DNA of 64,000 nt from Cardiobacterium hominis (GTDB lineage: Bacteria > Pseudomonadota > Gammaproteobacteria > Cardiobacteriales > Cardiobacteriaceae): positions 2,224,501 through 2,288,500 of the forward strand of contig NZ_LR134365.1 in the NCBI RefSeq assembly GCF_900637305.1, written 5' to 3'. Positions 53,422 through 63,300 of this stretch are shown in pieces; positions within the stretch are counted from its first letter, which is position 1, and each line of letters opens with the position of its first letter. The translations under genes and the position numbers were made by a program. The notes below the pieces were generated by a model. That model made no database searches. It was not told the origin of the DNA and saw only the letters and a program-made list of their open reading frames with translations.

Positions 53422-53924
53422 ATAACAAAAGACACGTAATCTCCCTCTTGATGGAAAACAAGGCCGGCGCGCTTTCGCGCGTGGTCGGACTCTTTTCCGC
53501 GCGCGGTTTTAACATTGAAAACCTGAACGTCGCCCCGACGCAAGATGAAACCGTTTCCCGCCTGACGCTCGTCACCTATTGCGATGAAAAACTGATTGAG
53601 CAAATCAACAAGCAGCTCAATAAACTGATCGAAGTTATCAAGCTGGTAAACCTCACCGATGCCGAATTTGTCGATCGGGAAATGCTGCTCATCAAAATCA
53701 ATGTCGATGCCAAACAGCGCGGCCATTACTTACAATTGGCAGAAGCCTTCCGCGCGCGCGTCATTGCCATTACCCCGACGACCGTTATCTTTGAAGTCAC
53801 CGGCTCGCAGCGCAAACTCGATGCCTTCATTGACGTATTGGAATCGGACATTATCGTCGAAATGGCACGCACCGGCATGACCGGCCTCGCCGCGACCGGT
53901 TCGGGGAAATGCCTGGAATTGTAA
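53418..53924 (+). CDS. ilvH: Acetolactate synthase small regulatory subunit
   Basis: 168 residues. N-terminal ACT domain (HVISLLMENKAGALSRVVGLFSARGFNIENL, split over about 5-34) that binds valine, and a C-terminal ACT-like domain. Gives feedback inhibition and activates IlvI. Start ATGA-overlaps ilvI; the stop overlaps the next gene (TAATG). Confidence 0.95.
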   Translation: MNNKRHVISLLMENKAGALSRVVGLFSARGFNIENLNVAPTQDETVSRLTLVTYCDEKLIEQINKQLNKLIEVIKLVNLTDAEFVDREMLLIKINVDAKQRGHYLQLAEAFRARVIAITPTTVIFEVTGSQRKLDAFIDVLESDIIVEMARTGMTGLAATGSGKCLEL

Positions 53925-54937
53925 TGCTCGCGGATAACAGCTTAATCCACGACATCAAAACCATCATCGCCCAATCGCGTGAGCAAGCGGTGCGCGCGGT
54001 CAATCACGAGCGCACCGTGATGTACTGGCATATTGGTCAGCGGATTTTTGAAGAAGAACAGCGCGGTAAAGAACGGGCGGATTATGGCGCGTATCTGGTG
54101 CAGATGATTGCCGAGCGCTTGCAGCCGGAATTCGGCAGCGGCTTTTCCAAGCGGCAGATTGAGCGCTGTCGTCAATTTTATCGCGCATTTCCAATTGCGT
54201 CCGCACTGCGGACGCAATTGAGCTGGACGCAGTACAAGATGCTGTTATCCATTGATAACGAAGACAAAAGAGAATTCTACATTGCCGAAAGCGTGAAGAA
54301 TAACTGGACTTCGCGCCAGCTGGAGCGGCAAATCAACAGCCAGCTATACGAACGTCTGCTACTTAGCAATGACAAGCAAAGCGTGCTTGCTGTCGCCCGC
54401 AACGAACGCCAGCCGGTCAATCCCAAAGAAATCATCAAAGATCCGATGGTGCTCGAATTCCTCGGTTTACAGCGCGAGGCGGCCTATTACGAAAAAGATT
54501 TGGAAGGCGCGATTATCAGCCATTTGCAGGATTTTCTGCTGGAACTCGGCAACGGTTTTACCTTTGTCTCGCGGCAAAAGCGCTTGCATCTCGATGGTGA
54601 TGACTTCTTTGCCGATCTTGTTTTCTATAACCGCCTGCTGCAATGCTTCGTTATTATCGAAATCAAGACGCACAAACTGACGCATCAGGATATCGGCCAG
54701 CTGCAAATGTATGTGAATTATTATGACCGCATGGAAAAGCAGCCGCATGAAAATCCGACTATCGGCATCCTGCTGTGCGCCGATAAAAACGATGCCGTCG
54801 TCAAATTCAGCCTGCCGGAAAACCAGCAACAAATCATTGCCAGCCAATACCGTCTCTATCTGCCCTCGGAAGAAATCCTGCTGGCAGAAATGCACAAAGA
54901 AATCGCCGAATTCGAGCAGCGCGAAACCCTTTCCTAA
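53924..54937 (+). CDS. YhcG/DUF1016-family PD-(D/E)XK nuclease-like protein, inserted in the ilv operon
   Basis: 337 residues from the ATG at 53924, which overlaps the ilvH TAA; an alternative ATG is 15 nt earlier. The N-terminal half (DUF1016_N, about 8-150: VNHERTVMYWHIGQRIFEEE, YLVQMIAERLQPEFGSGFSK) and the C-terminal YhcG domain (about 165-325) are clear. Candidate catalytic residues: D in DGDDFFADLVFYNR and E-x-K in FVIIEIKTHKL. YhcG proteins are predicted nucleases of uncertain role, frequent in accessory and defence-associated DNA. It sits between ilvH and ilvC and has less GC than the older genes of the window. Not known to act in Ile/Val synthesis. Confidence 0.88.
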   Translation: MLADNSLIHDIKTIIAQSREQAVRAVNHERTVMYWHIGQRIFEEEQRGKERADYGAYLVQMIAERLQPEFGSGFSKRQIERCRQFYRAFPIASALRTQLSWTQYKMLLSIDNEDKREFYIAESVKNNWTSRQLERQINSQLYERLLLSNDKQSVLAVARNERQPVNPKEIIKDPMVLEFLGLQREAAYYEKDLEGAIISHLQDFLLELGNGFTFVSRQKRLHLDGDDFFADLVFYNRLLQCFVIIEIKTHKLTHQDIGQLQMYVNYYDRMEKQPHENPTIGILLCADKNDAVVKFSLPENQQQIIASQYRLYLPSEEILLAEMHKEIAEFEQRETLS

Positions 54938-54944
54938 TTCCTAA

Positions 54945-55982
<1,038 letters not shown>

Positions 55983-55998
55983 AATCCTGCGCCAAAAC

Positions 55999-56025
55999 CG
56001 CCGCCGTCCCGCACGGCGGCTTTTT
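55999..56025 (+). terminator. Terminator of the ilv operon
   Basis: Stem GCCGCCGT / ACGGCGGC with a 5-nt loop and TTTTT. The epmA start is only 14 bp after the T-run, so epmA depends on read-through or a promoter inside ilvC. Confidence 0.85.
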
Positions 56026-56038
56026 CATGGAAAGCCCT

Positions 56039-56938
56039 ATGCGTCATCTCATCACCCGCCGCGCCCGATTCCTCGCCGCCATTCGCGCCTTTTTCGCCGC
56101 GCGCGGCGTGCTGGAAGTCGATACTGCGCAACTGCGCCCCTGCGGCGTTACCGACCCGCAGCTGGTCTCACTCGCCGCCAGCGGCGGCTATCTGCAAACC
56201 TCGCCCGAATACGCGATGAAAATCCTGCTCGCGCAAGGCGCGGGCGATATTTACCAGCTGGCGCACGTCTTTCGCGGCGAAGAACAGGGGCGCAAGCACC
56301 GGCGCGAATTCATGCTGCTCGAATGGTACCGCACAGGCTACGACCACCTGCGCCTGATGGACGAAGTCGCCGACCTCGTGCGCGAACTGCTGCCCGCCTG
56401 CCGCGCCTGGCAGATACGGCGCACGCCCTATGCCGAGGCCTTCCGCCAGCATCTTGATGCCGACATTGAGCGCCTGGACGACCACGGCCTGCGCGCCCTC
56501 TGCACCGCGCGCCTGCCGGAAAGCGCAGACTGGCAACTCTCGCGCGACGCCATGCTTGACCTGCTCTTCACCCATTACGTTGAGCCCGGACTGGGGCGCG
56601 GCACGCTGGAATTTCTCTGCGATTATCCGCCCTCACAGGCGGCACTTGCCCGCATCATTGACGGCAAAGCCGCCCGCTTTGAGCTTTATATCAATGGATT
56701 GGAACTGTGCAACGGCTTCTGGGAGCTCAGCGACGCCCGCGAACAGCGCGCCCGTTTCCTCGCCGACAACAGCGAACGCGCGCAGCTCGGCCTGCCGGAA
56801 ATGCCGCTCGATGAAGCCTTTCTCGCCGCGCTTGAGCGTGGCCTGCCGGACTCTGCCGGTGTCGCCCTCGGTGTGGACCGCCTGCTGATGCTCGCCTGCG
56901 GCGCCGCGCATATTGATGAGGTGATGTTGCCTGCCTGA
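56039..56938 (+). CDS. epmA: EF-P-(R)-beta-lysine ligase EpmA
   Basis: 299 residues from the ATG at 56039 (GGAAAG upstream); an ATG 12 nt earlier lacks a site. It is the catalytic core of class II lysyl-tRNA synthetase without the anticodon-binding domain: motif 2 VFRGEEQGRKHRREFMLLEWYR (about 85-106), LYINGLELCNGFWELSD and motif 3 GVALGVDRLLML. It adds beta-lysine to EF-P so that ribosomes pass polyproline stretches. EpmB and EF-P are not in the window. Confidence 0.93.
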   Translation: MRHLITRRARFLAAIRAFFAARGVLEVDTAQLRPCGVTDPQLVSLAASGGYLQTSPEYAMKILLAQGAGDIYQLAHVFRGEEQGRKHRREFMLLEWYRTGYDHLRLMDEVADLVRELLPACRAWQIRRTPYAEAFRQHLDADIERLDDHGLRALCTARLPESADWQLSRDAMLDLLFTHYVEPGLGRGTLEFLCDYPPSQAALARIIDGKAARFELYINGLELCNGFWELSDAREQRARFLADNSERAQLGLPEMPLDEAFLAALERGLPDSAGVALGVDRLLMLACGAAHIDEVMLPA

Positions 56939-57128
56939 GCGGAAGGCGCGCGCCCCAGCCAAAACGGGTTGAACAACACCCACGCCCCTGCACTAGGTCG
57001 CATCATTGGGCGCGGTCATGCAACGCAAAAAGTTCGCGCCGCTGGTGCGGCGCTAGGTTAGGGTTAGGGGCTGTTGACAATTGAGACATCTCCCTCCCCT
57101 GCAGGGCGAAGCCCGCAGCGGGCGGGTA

Positions 57129-57160
57129 CCCATGCAAAATGCGTCCGCATTTTGCATGGG
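57129..57160. repeat. 32-nt perfect hairpin 1
   Basis: Arms CCCATGCAAAATGCG / CGCATTTTGCATGGG, 15 bp perfect, 2-nt loop TC. Same plan as the hairpin at 57183-57214. Confidence 0.9.
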
Positions 57161-57182
57161 GCCCGGGGGAGGGTCAGGGCTC

Positions 57183-57214
57183 CCCATGAAAAAGGCGGAC
57201 GCCTTTTTCATGGG
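57183..57214. repeat. 32-nt perfect hairpin 2
   Basis: Arms CCCATGAAAAAGGCG / CGCCTTTTTCATGGG, 15 bp perfect, 2-nt loop GA. It shares the CCCATG...GCG frame and length with hairpin 1 but has a different six-base core. Confidence 0.9.
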
Positions 57215-57365
57215 AACCCGGGGAGGGGGTGAGCGATGTTGTTGATGAATCGAAATTCCGGTTTTTCACGCTTGCTGCCCTCACCCCAACCCCTCTCTCG
57301 TCCTACGGACGAGCAATGCTTGTCCCACCGGGAGAGGGGCTTATCCGTTGAAATGCAAACAGACC

Positions 57366-60300
57366 CTAGAGGATGGTGACGGCATTGAGGATTTCTTCGG
57401 TGTTGAAGTAGTGGCCGTCGTGGGCGTGGAGGTGCACGGTGTTGCTGTAGGTTTGTGCGCCGTGCGTGGCTTTGATGGTCAGGTTTTGGGTCGCCGGATC
57501 AAAGTCAACGCTTTCAACTTGCCAGCCCGCACCGTGTTTGAGCACGATGCGGTCGCCTTCGCCGGGGTTGTAGTCGGTGATGGTGCTCGCGCCTTGCCAG
57601 TGCAGGGTGTCGCCGCCGTCCAGCAGGTAGGCGAAGGTGTCCGCGGCAGCGCCGCCTTCTTGCAGCGTCGTGCCGTGGGTGGCAACGAGGGTGTCATCGC
57701 CGCTGCCGCCGTGTTGTTCATGTGCGCCCTGGTGTTGGGTCGCGGCGAGCAGTTCACGGCTGTGTTCGCCGAGGTATTGCAAGAGTTCGGCGTTATCGAG
57801 GCTGACGAGTTTGGCGTAGGTCGCAGGATCTATGCCATCGCCGATGTGGAGGGACGCCGTGCTGTTATCGTCCTGTGCGTGCGCTATCGCGTGGTTTGCG
57901 TCATGCGCCGCGTTATCCGCGCCCGCAGCCGCGCCGTCGTCGTGCTGGAGTTGGGGCTCGTGGTGTTCGAGCGGGGCGCTGTTGGCGCTACCGTCGTGGA
58001 TAGTGGTGGCGAGGTTTTCTTTGCCGATGTTCGCGCCGTCCGCGTGGGTGATTTTGACGGTGTAGGTTTCGTCGCCTTCTTTTTTGCCGTCGGCGAGCGC
58101 TTCGACGGTGAAGTCAGCGCCGCTCTGGCCTTTGGCGATGGTGACGCGCTCGGTGCTGAGTTTGGCGTCGCTGTCGTCGGTCGTGCCGTGCTGGAGGGCG
58201 ATGTCCACGGTCACGTCTTTTTCCGGCATTTTCGCCAGCGTCAGGCCGTCCAGGAATTTTTTGAAGTCGCCTTCCATTTCGTGCCCCGGCCACGGGGTGT
58301 AGCTCTGGAATTTGCCGTTTTCGTCCACGCCCCAATTCGCCCAGGTCATCATGTAGGCGAGTTGTGAGGCGGCGTCGCTGCCTTTGATGGCGCCCAGCAG
58401 TTCGCTGAAGAATTGGGTGTTTTCGTTGCCTGCTGGCTGGATGACGCGGTCGTTGTTGAGGCCAAATTCGGTGAATGCCGCCACTTTGCCGTGTTCGCCC
58501 GCCAGTTTCGTGACCATTTCGAGGTCGCGCACGGTCTGGCTGCGCCATGCGGCGTCGCTCTGCCGCGCCTGCGGTTCGCTTTGGTAGGCGTCGTAGCCGA
58601 AGATGTCCACGTAGTTGTCGCCGGGGTAGGCTTCGAGGTATTTGGCTTTGTCGCCGCCCAGGCTGCCGTTGGGCGAGTAGGCGTAGAGGAGGTTATCGAC
58701 GCCTTTGTCTTCGAGGTATTTGTGGATGTGTTGCCAAAGTGCCTTGTAGTCGTCGGCGCTCATGTGGCCTTTGCCCCACCAGAACCAGTCGCCGGTGTTT
58801 TCGTGCAGCGGACGGAAGATGACCGGCACTTTGCTGCCGTCGGCGCGCACCGCGTTGTTGGCGGCGGTGGCGACGGTATCAAGCCAGTCGTGCAGTTTGC
58901 TTTGCAGGTCGCCGCTGATGAGGCGCTGTGCTTCGACTTTGCTGGTGTCAAAGGCGCTGCCGCCCGTCACCGGGTTTTTCAGGTGCGAGGAGAGGGTGAC
59001 GGTCGCGCCGAGGGAGTCGGCTTCTATGAAGGCTTTGGCCAGCGCTTTGCCGTTTTCTTCCGGCGTTTTACCGTGTTCGGCCGGTTCTTCGTCGGAATCA
59101 AAGCCGAAGACGGCAGGGTATTTGCCGCTCATGGCGGCGACGTCGGATTTGCGGCCGTAGCCGTCGTTGGCGCTGTCGCCGCGCGCGCTTTCGTCAATGG
59201 CGTGTTGTTGGCCAAAGAGGATTTGTTTGTGCGCGGCGAGGTCTTTCAGTTGTTGTAGCAATGCCGCCGCGCCCGTTGTTTTGCCGACGGGCGAGAGGTC
59301 AAGCTCGACGCGGTAATGCGCTGTGCTTCCTTCACTGACTGCGCTCGCGCCGGTGAGGTTGGCGGTGAGGTTGGCAACCGGCGGGGTCGTACCGTCGGTG
59401 ACCGGCGCGGTCGGCGCGCTGATGACGTGGTTTTCTTCGTGCCCGGCGTGGTCTTTGTAGTACGCCTGCACAGTGATTTTGTGGCCGATGTCGGCTGCTT
59501 GCAGGGTGTAGGTTTTGCCTTCTGCGCCGCTAATCAGCGTGCCGTCGCGCAGCCAGGTGTATTGCACGCGGTCAGGGACGCCGTCGGCATCGTTGACGTT
59601 CGCGGTGAGGGTCGCCCCCACTTTTGCCTCGCCGTCGAGGGCGACGCTGCCGGGGTGGTTGTCGCCTGCCGCGACGGGGCTGAGGACGCTTTCGCCGCGG
59701 CCGCTGTTGTCGGTGTAGTTCGCGCGCACGGTGACTTCTTTGTCGCCATCCTTCAGGGTGTAGCTTTGTCCGGTCGCGCCCGCGATGGGTTGTCCGGCGC
59801 TGTACCATTGGTAGGTAATGGTTCCGGCGGCAATGCCGTCTTCATCATGAACTTCGGCGGTGAAGGTGTTGCCATTTGGTTTGAGCGTGATGTGGCCGAG
59901 GTGGTTCGCCGTGCCTTCGATGGTCGCCTTGCCGCTGAGGTCAATGTCGTCGGCGAGCACGCGCGCGTCTTCGCTGTAGATGCCGATGCGGCCGTTGCCG
60001 TTGTAGGGCTGGTCGTCGTCGGTAACGGTGGCAATCACTTTGCCGTTGATTTTGACTTCGATGGTGCCGCCCTGTTTGCTGATGGTGAACTGTTTGCTGT
60101 CGGCAAGCGGCCAGCCTTCGCTACCGGTGGCAAGGAAGCGCTGTCCGCCGGCGTAGGCGGGGTCGCGTTTGCCCAGCTCCCAGCCGTTGGCGCGCGGCAC
60201 GAAGTAGTAGAAGTGGTCGTTGTCGGTGTAGTTCCAGACGAGCCAGCCGGTTTCCCAGGCGTTCGGGGTCGCGCCTTGGCGCAGTTGTTCCGGGGTGGAA

Positions 60301-63300
60301 ATGGTGCCGCTGAAGGTGAATTCGTCGCCATGCTGCGGGCCGATGACTTCGGTGGATGAGGTTGCCGTTTGTCCGCTTTGTGCTTTTGGCTTCAGCTCCA
60401 GCGCGTTGTTGCCGCCGCCGTTATCGACGATTTTCACGTGGCCGTAGCCGCTCTGCACCACGTTCCACTGTCCGAAGGTCGTACCTTGCGGGTATTCGCT
60501 GCCGGCCGGGTAGGCGGAGAAGTCGTCGTGGAAGTTGCCGGTCGGCGGGGTCGCGTCTTTTGGCACTTCGCTCTGTGCGCTCACCGGGCTTTCGTTGTGC
60601 TGCGCCTTGTCTTGATAGAACGCCTGCACGCTGATTTTGTGCCCGGCGTCGTCGGCGGTGAGCTGGTAACGCTCGCCCGTGCCGCCGCTGATCGGCTGGC
60701 CGTCGCGCAGCCACTGGTACTGCACGTCTTTCGGTACGCCATCTTCGTCGGCAACCGCGGCGGTGAGGGTTTCGCCCACTTTCAGCGTGCCGTTGATGCT
60801 GACCGTACCCGCGTGGTTCTGCTGCGGTTGCGCCTGTTTGGCGACGACCGCGTCGGTCTCGCTGCTGGTCGGTGCTTCGTCATGCGCAGCGTTGTCTTGG
60901 TAGGTCGCGCGTACGCTGATTTTGTGGCCGACGTCATCGCCGCGCAGTACGTAGGTTTTTTGGTGCGCGCCGTCAATCGGCTTGCCGTCGCGCAGCCATT
61001 GGTAATGCACGCCGTTCGGGACGCCGTCTTCGTCGGCAACGGTTGCGGTAAGCGAGGTGTCTTCTTTTGCCTCGCCGCTGATGGTGACTGTGCCGGCGTG
61101 GTTGGCGGGCGGCGCGCTGCCTTCGTCGTGAATGGTGGTGGTGACGCTGTCTTTGCCCGCCTCTATCTGCCCGCCCTGCGCCTTGCTGATGCGCACGGTG
61201 TAGTGCTCGTCGCCCTCTTGTTTGCCATCGGCGATGGCATCGACGGTGAAGGTTGCGCTGTTCTGCCCTTTCGGGATGGTGACGCGCTGCGTGGTGGTTT
61301 TCACGTCGCCGTCGTCGGTGCTGCCGTGTTCGATGGTGACGTCCACGCTGATATCGCGCTCGGCGTTGCGCGTCATCGTCATCTGTTTGACGAATTCGCG
61401 GAAATTGTCCGCCATTTCATGCCCCGGCCACGGGGTGAAAGCGGAGAACACCGGACTGCCGCCGAAGTTCGCCCAGGTCATCATATAGGCGACTTTCGCC
61501 GCATCCGGATTGGCCTTGATCGCTTCCAGCACATCGGTGTACCAGGTGAGATCCTTGTTGCCGTCGGGGTGGATGACCTTGTCGCCCTCACGGCCAAATT
61601 CGGCGACCGCCGCCAGCTTGCCGCGCGCTTCTGCCATGCGCGCCAGCATCGCCATGTCTTCCACCAGCTCGCCCGCCCATTTGTCCTTGGCAAGCAGGGC
61701 GTTGTTGGTGTCATAAGAATCCATGCTGAGCACATCGACCACGTCGTCGCCCGGATAGAGCAGCTTGTAGCGGCTTTCGTCGCCGTTGAAGTTGCCATTG
61801 GGCGCAAAGGCGGTGAGGAATTGACCGTCCAGCCCGTGTTCTTTCAGGTAATTGACGACGTAGCGGAACAACTCTTTGTAAGTCTCGGCGCCGCCGCGCT
61901 CGTAATACCACCACGCCCATTCGCCGTTCGCCTCATGCAGCGGGCGGAAAATGAAGGGGATTTTCGTACCGTCATCGCGCACCGCGTGCTTGCCGGTCTC
62001 GACAATCGCATCCAGCCAGCCGTTTAACTCCGCATTCTGGTCGCCGCCGGGCAGGAGGCGCTTCAAATCCACCTTGGTGCGGTCAGTCTCGCCGCCGGGC
62101 ATATCCCAGAAAGCGGACAGCTGCGCGATGCCGCCGACGCCATCAATCTTCTTGATGGCCTCGCCCATGCGCTTGCCGTTCTCCTCATTGGAAAGACCGC
62201 GCACCATCGGCGGCTCCATCATGCCCAGACCAATGATGGACGGATAATGCCCGGAGAGCGCATGCACATCCGAATGATGCCCCTCGCTGTTCTCCGGCGA
62301 AAACGCCACATCCAGCCCGCGCTGCTGGCCAAAGAGAATGCCCTTGTGGCTTTGCAGATTGTGCAAGAGCTCGGCGGCAGAATTTGCCTGCGGCAGTGCG
62401 CGGTGATCGAGGCTGACGGTATAGGTCGCCTTGCCGCCTTCCGTTACCTCCTTGGAACCGGTGAGGGTAATGCCCGGTTCATTCGGCTGCGGCGGGGTGT
62501 CTTCGCTGACCGCTGGCGTTTCGGCGCTGGTCGGGGATTCGTGGTTTTTCGCGTTGTCGTCGTAGGTCGCCTGCACCGTAATTTTCGCGCCCTTTTGTGC
62601 GGCGGTGAGGGTGAAGGTGCTGTTGGTGGCGCCGTCAATCGCCTTACCGTCGGCATACCACTGGTATTTGACGCCCGTGGCGGGTACGCCGTCTTCATCG
62701 CTAACGGTCGCTTTCAGCTCACTACCCACTTTTGCCTCGCCAGAAATAGTGACTTTGCCCGCGTGATTGGGCTGCGGCTGTGGATTGGGCGACGGGTTCG
62801 GATTGGGCGATGGGTTCGGGTTCGGCGACGGGTTCGGATTGGGCGATGGATTCGGGTTTGGATTGGGTGATGGATTGGGGTTCGGCGACGGATTCGGGTT
62901 TGGATTGGGTGAGGGGTTCGGCGACGGGTTCGGCGCGCTGCTGTCGGCAACGGCGTCGGTGGCGGCGCTGATCGGGGTTTCGTGGTTCTTGGCGTTGTCG
63001 TCGTAGGTCGCCTGCACCGTGATTTTTGCGCCCTTTTGTGCGGCGGTGAGGGTGAAGGTGCTGTTGGTGGCGCCGTCAATCGCCTTGCCGTCGGCAAACC
63101 ATTGGTATTTGACGCCTGTTGTTGGTACGCCGTCATCGTCGGTTACGGTCGCTTTCAGCTCACTGCCGACTTTCGCTTCACCGCTGATGCTCACTTTGCC
63201 TGCGTGATTGGGTTGCGGTTGCGGATTGGGTGAGGGGTTCGGCGACGGGTTCGGGTTGGGTGACGGGTTCGGGTTTGGATTGGGTGATGGGTTCGGATTC

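Larger units (their letters stand above)
57057..57350. repeat. Composite GC-rich repeat downstream of epmA
   Basis: Left part (to about 57120) matches 37455-37520, including TTGACAATTGAGAC and CCCTCCCCTGCAG. Right part (about 57235-57300) is the reverse complement of 25117-25200. Between them are two 32-nt hairpins. A further stem TCGTCC-TAC-GGACGA near 57300 and GGGAGAGGGG follow. The 427-bp space 56939-57365 contains no gene. Confidence 0.8.
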
